Assembly (NCBI GenBank): GCA_030621655.1
Contig: JAUXHH010000010.1
Location: forward strand, 1-16,963
DNA from: Desulfobacterales bacterium
Lineage (GTDB): Bacteria > Desulfobacterota > Desulfobulbia > Desulfobulbales > BM004
DNA: 16,963 bases
Direction of reading: 5' to 3'
Shown here: one piece after another, positions 1 to 7,480 of the stretch
How the letters are laid out: each line of letters begins with the position of its first letter
Numbering within the stretch: position 1 is the first letter of the stretch
Notes under the pieces: generated by a model
The model's input: the letters and a program-made list of their open reading frames with translations, nothing else
Told to the model about the DNA's origin: nothing
The model's database searches: none
Translations under genes and position numbers: made by a program

Positions 1-1678
1 GAAGCCTTTTTGTCAGAGCCTCAACTGGCTCGGTTTCAGAATCCCTCTTCAAACTGACCCTGCCGAGCCATTCGTTTAATGCTGTATATCTTTCACAGGG
101 ATAGAGCCTATCCGTTTGAACCAGGTTCCGCTCCATGGGAAAGCAGGCAGGCAAAACTTCAGAGGCTTCAGAAAAACTATATATATATTGCTTCTGCCGC
201 TCCAGAGATGTCACTGCAAGCAGGGAGCGTATTGCCCGGGCCAGCATTGCAGGGTCATGCTGGATTACATTACGCTCTCTCAATGCCGCTAGAGAAAAAA
301 TCCCAGCCTCAACAGGCCTGAATCCCATCTCTGCCACATTTTCCCTGTCCAGAAAAATTGGCATTTTTTCTTCCGTGGCATAGCTCTGCAGAATAGAGCC
401 TGAGATATCCTGAAGACCAAGAGAAAGGACATGGGTGAAAAGCCCCCTGACTCCGCCGGGTATGTTGCGGTTGTAGGCCTTTATCAGGTCAGAGACATAA
501 AATCTTCTTTTGGGGTCCTCGCGCACAACATCTGTTTCTCCCTTTTGCACCCATAAATTAGTCACGAGAATCTTCAGAGCTCTCTCATTGGTGCAGACCG
601 CCTCTGCTAATCCAGGCGCCTGGAAGATAGGGATTGTACTTGTATAGAGACTGCCTGGCGCCAGAATGATAATATCAGCTGTCTTAAGAGCTTGAATAAC
701 CTCGGGCGCCACCTGCGGTTCCTTGACAAACCTGACAAAAAGACGATCTACAGGATATCCTCTCCCGGCATAGCCAGACTTGTATTCACCTGTTATCAGG
801 GCTCCGTTAGTGTATAATACCTGCAATCCGGCCGGGGTCAAAGAACAAGGCATTACAGCCTCTTCATCCAACCCCATGACCCGACTCAACTGTTTCAACC
901 CATTATAATTTCTGGAATCAAAAGACTGACAGGTCTGCTCTTTCTGGTGCAACTCATCCGCACCCTGCCATATGGCTGCAGCCAACAGAAGGTTTCCAAG
1001 GCAGTGAGGCCTTAAAATCAATTTGGACAACCGGGGATCAGTAAATAATAAATCCAGAAGCCCGGCGAGATATTGATACATCGGCTCTGGCAGACCGGCA
1101 GAATCAAGATCAACGGCAGCCATAAGCTTTTCTATTGAATCAGGCTGCTTGTCAAACCGGTAATTAAACAGTTTATGCAACCTTTTTGCTACCAACAGGC
1201 AGTCTGCTTCACCTAATCCATAGGTAGCCTGAAGATCTTCTTTCCGTATCGATGAAAGCAGGACATGACGGATGTCACCCAAGGCGATAAAGGGAAGATC
1301 CTTTAACAATTCCCCGGTTGAGCCGCCGTCATCTGTTACACAGGCAATGGCTTTTGTCTGCGGAAAAATCTCTTTCAGACCGCTGAAAGGCTCATCAGGC
1401 CAGCTTTTTTTTCTACTGTCCCCCCCAATAATGTTGGAGAGTCCAGTGCCGCCCCCGAGGACCACAACCTTAGTATTCTGCACCTCAAACTCAGATAGTG
1501 AGGCAGCCAGACCACGCAGATCGGCAGTAATCTTATGAGGTAACCCTTCAGGAGGACCCTGCAGTTCAAGATGAATGAGCTTTTCTGCAAATTCCTGTTG
1601 CGGCAGGAGATCCAACGGAAACTGGACAAGTTTATCCAGCGAAGTTAAACTGTCTTCAATGGCCTTTGTGGAAATCAT
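1..1678 (-). CDS. CofD/YvcK-like family protein, C-terminus off the left edge
   Basis: An open minus-strand frame begins at ATG 1678 and is still open at base 1, giving 559 codons. YvcK/CofD-fold hallmarks are visible: GGGTGLS at residues 75-81, TDDGGSTG around 115-122, GDIRH at 134-138, GNLLLAA near 228 and APGSLYTS at 340-347. YvcK proteins bind UDP-sugars and affect gluconeogenic growth and peptidoglycan synthesis; CofD transfers phospholactate to F420. This protein resembles the YvcK side more, but its function cannot be assigned. It is unusually long: about 70 residues precede the first motif, and over 200 residues follow APGSLYTS. An in-frame TGA lies two codons upstream of the ATG, so this is the first possible start; no Shine-Dalgarno sequence is visible. 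It follows mdh by 111 bases on the same strand, without an obvious terminator between them. The substrate is unknown. Confidence 0.85.
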   Translation of the reverse strand, partial: MISTKAIEDSLTSLDKLVQFPLDLLPQQEFAEKLIHLELQGPPEGLPHKITADLRGLAASLSEFEVQNTKVVVLGGGTGLSNIIGGDSRKKSWPDEPFSGLKEIFPQTKAIACVTDDGGSTGELLKDLPFIALGDIRHVLLSSIRKEDLQATYGLGEADCLLVAKRLHKLFNYRFDKQPDSIEKLMAAVDLDSAGLPEPMYQYLAGLLDLLFTDPRLSKLILRPHCLGNLLLAAAIWQGADELHQKEQTCQSFDSRNYNGLKQLSRVMGLDEEAVMPCSLTPAGLQVLYTNGALITGEYKSGYAGRGYPVDRLFVRFVKEPQVAPEVIQALKTADIIILAPGSLYTSTIPIFQAPGLAEAVCTNERALKILVTNLWVQKGETDVVREDPKRRFYVSDLIKAYNRNIPGGVRGLFTHVLSLGLQDISGSILQSYATEEKMPIFLDRENVAEMGFRPVEAGIFSLAALRERNVIQHDPAMLARAIRSLLAVTSLERQKQYIYSFSEASEVLPACFPMERNLVQTDRLYPCERYTALNEWLGRVSLKRDSETEPVEALTKRL

Positions 1679-1789
1679 AAATCAGCAATTAGTTTTTAAC
1701 CAGTATCCAGCATCAGGTAAGCACCCTTTCAGGGCATAAACGAGCTTAGCGAGACTCCGAGTTTTTTACCTTTAGCCTTTTACCAACTG
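1679..1789. other. Intergenic spacer between mdh and the YvcK-like gene
   Basis: This spacer has no open frame. On the minus strand only a weak stem (ccct/aggg) is present, without a following T-run, so read-through from mdh into the YvcK-like gene is plausible. Confidence 0.4.
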
Positions 1790-2716
1790 TTACAGACCGG
1801 TGTCAGCCATCTGATTCTGAACCGCTGCCACCGACTCATTTAATGCAGCCTTCTCTTCGCTTGTGAGTTCAAACTCTATAATCCTTTCAACACCTTTTTC
1901 ACCGAGCACCACCGGTACACCGAGAAAACAGCCGGATATGCCAAATTCACCTTCAAGATATGCCGCACACGGCAACACTCTTTTACTGTCTTTTACAATG
2001 GCCTCAGCCATCTCAATTGCAGAGAGCCCCGGTGTATAAAAAGCGCTTCCTGTCTTCAGGTGATTCACAATCTCAATGCCGCCCATCTGGGTCCGCTTAA
2101 CAATTTCATTGATTTTTTCTTCCGATAGCAAATCGCTGATTGGAACGCCGGCGACATTGGCCAACCGGGGCAACGGCAGCATATTATCACCGTGAATGCC
2201 CATAACCATGGCATTAACATCACTCGGGGCGACACCTAAGGCATCGGCGAGAAATGTCCTGTACCGGGCTGAATCAAGAACACCAGCCATGCCGATAACC
2301 CTGTTAGGTGGGAAACCGGAAACCTTGAATGCCGTATACACCATGGCATCAATCGGGTTGGTTACAACTATGAGGACGCAGTCCGGAGAATATTTTACAG
2401 CCTCTGCTGTACATGTTTTTACAATAGCAACATTCTTTGCCAGGAGATCATCCCGTGACATTCCAGGTTTTCTTGCCAGTCCCGCTGTAATAATCACAAT
2501 ATCTGATCCGGCAGTATCAGCATAATCGTTGCTGCCCTTCACCCCCCAGGCGAAATTTTCCACCGGACCTGACTGCCAGAGATCAAGGGCTTTGCCCTGC
2601 GGCACTCCCTCCACCACGTCCAACAAAACCACGTCACCCAAACCGCGGACTACGGCCCAATGGGCGGCGGTAGCACCAACATTTCCTGCACCAATGATTG
2701 TTATTTTCTTTCTCAT
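1790..2716 (-). CDS. mdh: Malate dehydrogenase (NAD-dependent, LDH-like type)
   Basis: This 308-residue protein interconverts malate and oxaloacetate in the cytoplasm, a TCA-cycle step. The N-terminal Rossmann motif GAGNVG (residues 9-14) is followed by an acidic residue at the end of strand 2 (Asp33), which fits NAD rather than NADP. Substrate-binding arginines sit in ARKPGMSR (82 and 88) and in LDSARYR (151). The catalytic pair is Asp148 and His175, the latter in GIHGD. Arg82 in the active-site loop indicates malate rather than lactate specificity. Length is normal for the LDH-like bacterial and archaeal Mdh group. A purine-rich AGAGGG lies about 9 nt before the ATG. The gene starts 41 bases after the kdsB stop, so the two are probably co-transcribed. 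Confidence 0.97.
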   Translation of the reverse strand: MRKKITIIGAGNVGATAAHWAVVRGLGDVVLLDVVEGVPQGKALDLWQSGPVENFAWGVKGSNDYADTAGSDIVIITAGLARKPGMSRDDLLAKNVAIVKTCTAEAVKYSPDCVLIVVTNPIDAMVYTAFKVSGFPPNRVIGMAGVLDSARYRTFLADALGVAPSDVNAMVMGIHGDNMLPLPRLANVAGVPISDLLSEEKINEIVKRTQMGGIEIVNHLKTGSAFYTPGLSAIEMAEAIVKDSKRVLPCAAYLEGEFGISGCFLGVPVVLGEKGVERIIEFELTSEEKAALNESVAAVQNQMADTGL

Positions 2717-2757
2717 TTTTCTGCACCCTCTTTCTAATTAGTTTTATCTAAATAGCG

Positions 2758-3531
2758 TCAATCCTGCTCCCTGCGCAGAATTTCCTCAACCCGTTTCAAG
2801 TCTTTAAGTGTATCGACTTCCACCGAATCATATTCAGTAAGGACAACTTTGATTCTATAGCCAAATTCCAGGGCCCGCAACTGCTCAAGTTTCTCGAACC
2901 GCTCCCATTCACCTTCAGGCAAACTGACAAAAGTCAGGAGAAAGCCCTTACGATACCCATAAAACCCCAAATGTTTGTAGTAGGTGGGTTCTGTAACTTC
3001 GTTGAGATCTCTCTGAAATGGAATAGGGGACCTGGAAAAATAAAGGGCATTGTTGTTCCGGTCAAAAACTGTCTTCACATGATTGGGATCGCCGATTTCC
3101 TCCTTACGGATAATCTTGTAGATCAAGGTGGACATCGGCAAGGTAGGATCTTCGAGGAGTGGTCGCGCAACCTGTTCAATTACCTCCGCAGGAAACAGCG
3201 GTTGGTCGCCCTGGATATTGACCACCACGTCCTGTTCAGAAATATCAAGTTTTGTGGCAGCTTCCGCAAGCCTGTCAGTCCCGGAGGCATGATCAGCCCG
3301 TGTCATGACCACCTCGCCTTCAAAGGACCTGACACAGTCTGCGATGCGCTCATCATCGGTGGCAATAACGACCCTGGAAAGCAATTGTACTGAGAGTGCA
3401 CGCTCATAAACGTGCTGTATCATTGGTTTTCCCAGTATGGGAGCAACAGGTTTGCCCTCGAATCGGTTCGAATGATAACGGGCCGGGATAATTGCCACTA
3501 CCTTGGGTTCAGTTGTATCGTGATGGTCCAT
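2758..3531 (-). CDS. kdsB: 3-deoxy-manno-octulosonate cytidylyltransferase (CMP-Kdo synthetase)
   Basis: This enzyme activates Kdo with CTP to CMP-Kdo, the donor for the inner core of lipopolysaccharide. The 257-residue protein has the family motifs in order: PARYHSNRFEGKP (16-28, nucleotide binding), GKPMIQHVYERA (34-45), VVIATDDERI (54-63), GTDRLAE (84-90) and NIQGDQP (105-111, with metal-binding Asp109). The usual GDEP is GDQP here, a mild substitution. About ten extra residues precede the conserved VVAIIPARY, but ATG 3531 has AAGGA four bases upstream, which supports this start. It heads a minus-strand run with mdh and the YvcK-like gene. A KdnA-like aminotransferase elsewhere in the window raises the chance that the substrate is 8-amino-Kdo, as for Shewanella KdsB. 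Sequence alone does not settle this. Confidence 0.96.
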   Translation of the reverse strand: MDHHDTTEPKVVAIIPARYHSNRFEGKPVAPILGKPMIQHVYERALSVQLLSRVVIATDDERIADCVRSFEGEVVMTRADHASGTDRLAEAATKLDISEQDVVVNIQGDQPLFPAEVIEQVARPLLEDPTLPMSTLIYKIIRKEEIGDPNHVKTVFDRNNNALYFSRSPIPFQRDLNEVTEPTYYKHLGFYGYRKGFLLTFVSLPEGEWERFEKLEQLRALEFGYRIKVVLTEYDSVEVDTLKDLKRVEEILRREQD

Positions 3532-3557
3532 GGTTTCCTTATTTAAGGGTTATGTGT

Positions 3558-3563
3558 ATTATA
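3558..3563 (-). promoter_or_regulatory. Probable -10 element of the kdsB promoter
   Basis: A perfect TATAAT on the minus strand lies 26 bases upstream of the kdsB ATG and would give a leader of about 20 nt. No convincing -35 element is seen at the right spacing, so this is only a candidate. Confidence 0.4.
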
Positions 3564-3605
3564 GGAATAATCAAACCTAATAATATGCAGTCTTTTTAAC
3601 AAACA

Positions 3606-3635
3606 TTTAGAGCGCGTGACACCTTTTTTTATACA
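3606..3635 (+). promoter_or_regulatory. Possible rsmJ promoter giving a leaderless or near-leaderless mRNA
   Basis: TTTAGA (3606-3611) and TATACA (3630-3635) are 18 bases apart. Transcription would start within a base or two of the rsmJ ATG at 3644, which has no Shine-Dalgarno sequence. The -35 box is weak. Confidence 0.3.
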
Positions 3636-3643
3636 AAAGCACC

Positions 3644-4423
3644 ATGATTCATGGCAACAAGACATTGGCCGTTGCAGTCTGCCCGGCAACCACTGATCAG
3701 TATGACTGGGCGCACACCCTGGCAGCAGAACTGGGAATTCCTCTGGCCCGGAAGGACACACATGAATTTCAGTTCCTCCTGATATGCTCTGCTGACGGCC
3801 TGGCCCTTAAACAGGCAGATGAAAACGGACCGGGGCCGATCATGATCAGCTTTACGGGCTCCACCATGGAATACCGCCTGAAGCATGGAGGTGGCCGCAG
3901 TCAAGCCCTGGCCCGGGCCATTGGCTTAAAAAAAGGCTGGCAACCCGCTGTGATTGATACAACCGCCGGACTGGGTCGGGACGGTTTTGTTCTGGCCTAT
4001 CTAGGCTGTCAGGTGCACATGCTTGAACGTTCACCAACACTGGCAGCCATGCTTGAAGAAGGTTTACAGAGGGCGAGGCGGGCAGCCTATACAGTTGAAA
4101 CTGCCGGCAGGATACGACTCACCCTCACTGACAGTAAAGAATTTCTGCAAAAACTAAAGCAGCAGGACCGGCCCGATGTCATCTACCTTGATCCGATGTA
4201 TCCGGAACGCACCAAGAGCAGTCTGGTTAAAAAGGAAATGAGAATACTGCGTGGATTGGCTGGTGATGACCAGGATGCAGGAGAACTCTTAGATATTGCT
4301 CTTCATTGCGCCCGCAACCGGGTTGTGGTCAAGAGACCACGCTTGGCCCCAACACTTGGCAATGGTGTGCCATCCCATTCCATAACAGGAAAAACCAGCC
4401 GCTTTGATGTTTACCTTATCTGA
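3644..4423 (+). CDS. rsmJ: 16S rRNA (guanine1516-N2)-methyltransferase
   Basis: RsmJ (formerly YhiQ) uses SAM to methylate G1516 in helix 45 of 16S rRNA. The 259-residue protein matches the whole family. It has an N-terminal lobe with FTGSTMEYRLKHGGGRSQALARAIG (residues 70-94), the SAM-binding motif IDTTAGLGRDGFVLA (104-118), the acidic site LER (127-129) and the catalytic-type DPMYP (183-187). KKEMR then VVVKRP and a closing SRFDVYL follow, all typical. The length is close to the 250 residues of the E. coli protein, which supports ATG 3644. No ribosome binding site is visible; the candidate promoter implies little or no leader. It stands alone, divergent from kdsB, with no clear terminator behind it. 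Confidence 0.93.
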   Translation: MIHGNKTLAVAVCPATTDQYDWAHTLAAELGIPLARKDTHEFQFLLICSADGLALKQADENGPGPIMISFTGSTMEYRLKHGGGRSQALARAIGLKKGWQPAVIDTTAGLGRDGFVLAYLGCQVHMLERSPTLAAMLEEGLQRARRAAYTVETAGRIRLTLTDSKEFLQKLKQQDRPDVIYLDPMYPERTKSSLVKKEMRILRGLAGDDQDAGELLDIALHCARNRVVVKRPRLAPTLGNGVPSHSITGKTSRFDVYLI

Positions 4424-4825
4424 ATCAAACAAGTGACGCCAGAAAGGCATGAGGTAAAAGACCACAGGATAATAATATTGACTTTTAAAAGTTAAGATAA
4501 TATTCAGAAGTATTTACTGGTTGGGCGGCCATAATAAATCAACAATATGGCAAGTTATATTCAATTTTATGCAAGGTTAAGATGTCCACTGTCCATCTTG
4601 AATCTGTTTGTGTGAATTAAAACTCAACATGTTGGCAAAAAGTCTTGATTAATACAACACTCGTTGATGTGGCGGATTTTTTTGATTGATAGACTTTCAT
4701 CTGAAACATTATTAGTTTATTATAAAGTCAGGATTCTGGGCAGTTTGAGATGGCTATCTCGATTTTGTGCGCGGGCTGACAAGCTATTACATATCACCGA
4801 ATAATAAAGTTAGGGCCGGAAGAGA
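4424..4825. other. AT-rich intergenic region between rsmJ and the M15 peptidase gene
   Basis: No convincing gene is present. A short stem aagatg/catctt (about 4580-4600) and a five-base stem gagat/atctc near 4748 are seen, neither with a terminator T-run. The right half carries a promoter candidate for the downstream peptidase gene. Confidence 0.5.
4686..4715 (+). promoter_or_regulatory. Candidate promoter of the M15 peptidase gene
   Basis: TTGATA (4686-4691) and TATTAG (4710-4715) are 18 bases apart and resemble sigma-70 -35 and -10 boxes. The leader would be about 100 nt. The surroundings are AT-rich, so a chance match is possible. Confidence 0.3.
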
Positions 4826-5689
4826 ATGAAGAGAAGAGATTTTATAAAAGCAGTAACTGCTGGGGTTATACTCAGCGGGGTTCCCCCTTTTTCCCTTGTT
4901 TCCGCCAACCAGCTATTGCCGCGGCCCCAGGGACTCGCCCAATCCTCATTTGACAGCAATATCAAAGACTATCTCCACAAGATGCAAGATTTTGACCAAT
5001 CGCATCCTGACGATATCTATGTTGAAAAAGAGCTGCTTCCGGTACTTCGTTCATGTGTGTCTCGTCTCAAAAGACTTGAGCTCATGGTCGGACATGGCAA
5101 TTTTTACCTCTTGGGCTTTGACGATGGCCTCGCCATTGCCCGCTACTATCCCGAGGTTGGTGAATTTACCAAAAAGGAGCTGGGCTTTCTTGAAAGGATT
5201 TTCTACACGGACAGTTCTGTCTATGGATTTATCGGTGAAAAGCCCATAGACAAAATGACCTTACGCATCGATAAGAACGATGCTGTAAAGATTCCTCACA
5301 CGGGAAATTATGTGTATCGTGGCATTTCGCATGAAATATATAAAAAGCTTAAAAACAGTGCGGGCGACAAGTTGTATCTGACTTCCGGCATAAGGGGTGT
5401 CGTCAAGCAGTTTCTGCTCTTCCTCCACAAGGCGGAGACCAATAGAGGAAATCTTTCCCTGGCTTCCCGCTCGTTAGCACCCCCCGGGTATTCGTTTCAC
5501 GGTATCGCGGATTTCGATGTCGGCCAAATGGGGTATGGGGTATTGAATTTCACCGAGAGATTCACGACAACTGAAGTATTCAAAAAACTTGAAGACCTTG
5601 AGTATGTTAGTCTACGGTATACGGAGGGCAACCTCAAGGGTGTACGTTTTGAGCCGTGGCACATCAAGGTCTTTCCCAGGGAAGAATAA
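4826..5689 (+). CDS. Tat-exported M15-family (VanY/DdcY-like) D-alanyl-D-alanine carboxypeptidase
   Basis: This 287-residue protein probably trims D-Ala from peptidoglycan peptides in the periplasm. It begins with a twin-arginine signal: RRDFIK at residues 3-8, a hydrophobic stretch to about 25, and a likely cleavage site after VSA (27). M15B-type features follow in the C-terminal half. These are SGIRG (187-191, the usual SGxR), Gln195, SRSLAPPGYSFHG (214-226) with His225, FDVG (230-233) with Asp231, and EPWHIKV (276-282) with His279. His225, Asp231 and His279 are the likely zinc ligands, with Glu276 catalytic. The spacing between His225 and Asp231 is one residue shorter than in classic SxHxxGxAxD proteins. 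The middle region (40-180) is not recognised. GGAAG lies close before the ATG. The gene stands alone and is convergent with the next gene. Confidence 0.85.
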   Translation: MKRRDFIKAVTAGVILSGVPPFSLVSANQLLPRPQGLAQSSFDSNIKDYLHKMQDFDQSHPDDIYVEKELLPVLRSCVSRLKRLELMVGHGNFYLLGFDDGLAIARYYPEVGEFTKKELGFLERIFYTDSSVYGFIGEKPIDKMTLRIDKNDAVKIPHTGNYVYRGISHEIYKKLKNSAGDKLYLTSGIRGVVKQFLLFLHKAETNRGNLSLASRSLAPPGYSFHGIADFDVGQMGYGVLNFTERFTTTEVFKKLEDLEYVSLRYTEGNLKGVRFEPWHIKVFPREE

Positions 5690-5716
5690 TTATGCCCGAT
5701 TGTCCGCATCCCAGTG

Positions 5717-5767
5717 CTGGAGGTCCCCACGCTGCTCAAAATAATGAGTAGTCGTGGAGAATTCCAG
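5717..5767. other. Long imperfect hairpin between convergent genes
   Basis: CCACGCTGCTC (5727-5737) pairs with GAGTAG-T-CGTGG (5746-5757), giving 11 pairs with one bulged base and one G-U pair around an AT-rich loop. The outer arms CTGGA/TCCAG (5717-5721 and 5763-5767) close it. No T-run follows on either strand, so it is not a classic intrinsic terminator. It may protect or bound the 3' end of the peptidase mRNA. Confidence 0.45.
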
Positions 5768-5871
5768 TTAAACCATGGGAGCACCCTGTAAGAAGTAATT
5801 CAAGAAAAAAATATTGATCCAGCAAAAGCGAATAATCAAGATTGTGCGGTTGTCGGATGATCTATATTAAT

Positions 5872-6384
5872 TTATGCGGCAGCCTTTTTGTTCGCTTTAC
5901 CGGCATCATCATCTGTCTCACTTTCTTCCTCTTCCTCTTCTTCAAGCTCGGATTCATCACTTTCGGAGCTGTCAGTTTCTGCTTGAGTGACTGCCTGGAT
6001 CTCAGTTTTCTGGAGTGCTTTTTGCAGCTGATTAACCACATCGGAGATCATATATTCGGCGCCTTCAAACCAGATAACATTTTCAGCCAAATCCTCTGAA
6101 CGCGTGACAACCGAAGATCTCTGTAAAACCGTCAATTTTGAAACTGTCTCCCTCACTTTGCTGCGAAATTCTTTGCTTGCGTCTCCGTCACCACTATCGA
6201 TTTTCTGCTTCGCGGACTTCAGACTGTCAACACCCTGCTGGAGCAAAACTGTCGCTCCCTCGAACCAGATAATATTCGGGTTATCTTTTTGGGTCATACA
6301 GGTGCCCTGGCATGAATCTCTCAGAATGAAAAGCTTGGAGATGGAATCCTTTATGCCGTTATCTTTTTTAGTTGTTTTTTTCAT
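5872..6384 (-). CDS. Uncharacterised acidic protein with two WFEGA-containing repeats
   Basis: I do not recognise this protein (170 residues from ATG 6384). It has a lysine-rich start, then two copies of a repeat of about 28 residues: N-I-IWFEGA-x10-VDSLKSAKQKID (about 36-63) and N-V-IWFEGA-x7-VVNQLQKALQKTE (about 101-128). Each reads as a short conserved WFEGA turn followed by an amphipathic helix. A very acidic tract (about 137-160, including seven consecutive glutamates) precedes a basic KANKKAAA end. There is no signal peptide or membrane segment, so it is probably cytoplasmic. GGGAGG at 6390-6395 lies five bases from ATG 6384 but only two from ATG 6387, so the second Met is the better start. 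It lies 129 bases downstream of the receiver gene on the same strand and may share its transcript. The tail suggests binding to a basic partner, but that is speculation. Confidence 0.75.
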   Translation of the reverse strand: MKKTTKKDNGIKDSISKLFILRDSCQGTCMTQKDNPNIIWFEGATVLLQQGVDSLKSAKQKIDSGDGDASKEFRSKVRETVSKLTVLQRSSVVTRSEDLAENVIWFEGAEYMISDVVNQLQKALQKTEIQAVTQAETDSSESDESELEEEEEEESETDDDAGKANKKAAA

Positions 6385-6389
6385 CATTT

Positions 6390-6395
6390 CCTCCC
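6390..6395 (-). promoter_or_regulatory. Strong ribosome binding site that decides between two adjacent Met codons
   Basis: GGGAGG on the minus strand is followed by AA and then ATGATG. Spacing to the second ATG (five bases) is normal, while spacing to the first (two bases) is too short. Confidence 0.7.
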
Positions 6396-6516
6396 TTGAT
6401 TTGTTGTTTGCAATTGTTAATTATTTGTTTTTGAAAATATTTTTTTGAAAATGTTACAGATTAATAATTTGTCAGAAGCTGTTTTACAAAGCAACAACAG
6501 CAGAAATGCAGATTGC

Positions 6517-6966
6517 TCATTCCCATTTGTTCAGGATAATTTTTTTTAATTTTAGGGAAGATTGAAAAGCCTCCCTTACCAACAATAATAACTCTTCATA
6601 CCCAAATGGCTTAAAAATCAGGTAATCAATTCCTGAGCAGCCATATTTCCCCTCATAAAATCTGCTTGGTAGTGTAACCATCATTGCAACGGACATGCAT
6701 CGATCAATTATTTCAAGCTGATTAACAAAACCGGTAACATCCAACCCTGGAATACTATGATCAAATAGCACCAGATCGTATCTCCCGTTTATGAGCTTTG
6801 CAAAGCAGTCATGCTTGATCATAACCGGGGAAACTCTACAACCTATCTGTTTAAGCATTTCTTTAATCATGAGGGACTGATCGTTTCTATTGTCAAATAG
6901 CAAAACCTCCATGTTCTTCATGTTTGACATGGCAACATCTTTGGCTGAAGCTTTAGTTTGGCTCAT
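6517..6966 (-). CDS. Stand-alone response-regulator receiver-domain protein
   Basis: This 149-residue protein consists of one receiver domain (about residues 19-138) with no output domain. Asp25 in VLLFDNRND supplies part of the acidic pocket, but the adjacent Asp or Glu is Asn26. Asp69 in DLVLFDHSIPG is the likely phosphoacceptor, Thr98 in MMVTLPS is the switch residue, and Lys119 in FKPFGYEEL is the conserved lysine. The fold and phosphorylation site therefore look intact, with a slightly weakened metal site. Its start overlaps the stop of the HisKA-like gene in an ATGA quadruplet, which implies translational coupling. No Shine-Dalgarno sequence is visible, as expected for coupled initiation. 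It may act through protein contacts in a signalling relay, perhaps with the repeat protein encoded next downstream. The partner is unknown. Confidence 0.85.
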   Translation of the reverse strand: MSQTKASAKDVAMSNMKNMEVLLFDNRNDQSLMIKEMLKQIGCRVSPVMIKHDCFAKLINGRYDLVLFDHSIPGLDVTGFVNQLEIIDRCMSVAMMVTLPSRFYEGKYGCSGIDYLIFKPFGYEELLLLVREAFQSSLKLKKIILNKWE

Positions 6967-7361
6967 AGTATTTTGCGATCCAGTTTATTCGGTTCCTCCT
7001 CCATCAGTCTGTTTGTATCCAGTATTTCCATACCGTCAAAATATTTTGTTCTAAAGTTGTCAACTTCTCTGAAATCATCAAGTATCTCTGAGATTATCTC
7101 TAATTGCTCTTTTATAATAACAAGTTTTTGTTTTGTGTGTTTTTCCTTGGATCTGTTTAACAAAAGATCAACATAGCCGAGAATTATCGTAAAAGGCCGA
7201 CTGAATTGAAAGACCATGGAAGCTGTTGCAGCCAGTGTTCCCCGAAGCAGGAGGCCTTCTGTTTTGTCCCATCCTGATCGCCTATCCGCACCACTCCGTC
7301 TATCAACTTTTCGCCTGTCCCCTATATCTAGTTGTTTGTCGACCTTTCTTCTTGTTTCCAT
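6963..7361 (-). CDS. Degenerate HisKA-like dimerisation-domain protein without kinase domain
   Basis: This 132-residue protein begins with a basic stretch holding three DRR units (residues 15-28, in DRRKVDRRSGADRR). From about 38 to 105 it resembles the dimerisation and phosphoacceptor domain of histidine kinases: LLLRGTLAATASMVFQFSRPFTIILGYVDLLLN aligns with the common HEFNNPLTVILGYAELLL-type helix. The phosphorylated His would fall at Phe51, so it cannot be phosphorylated in the normal way. No HATPase domain follows, either here or downstream. A TGA directly abuts the ATG at 7361, fixing this as the earliest ATG; the ribosome binding site is poor. It is translationally coupled to the receiver gene. 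A scaffold or decoy for a kinase or for the receiver is a reasonable inference, and so is a decayed kinase. Confidence 0.7.
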   Translation of the reverse strand: METRRKVDKQLDIGDRRKVDRRSGADRRSGWDKTEGLLLRGTLAATASMVFQFSRPFTIILGYVDLLLNRSKEKHTKQKLVIIKEQLEIISEILDDFREVDNFRTKYFDGMEILDTNRLMEEEPNKLDRKIL

Positions 7362-7480
7362 TCATTCACTCTGCAAAGATAATTTCAAACTGACAGAAGT
7401 GTTTCCTCCTGGGAAGATAACATTGAATTACATTCTGGCCTTTAAAATAATCACTAGGGACTGTTTATTCGTCCTTGAAA

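Noticed and set aside
1375..1629. Open frame of 84 residues on the minus strand inside the YvcK-like gene
   Set aside because: It lies in a different frame from the YvcK-like gene, which carries the recognised motifs.
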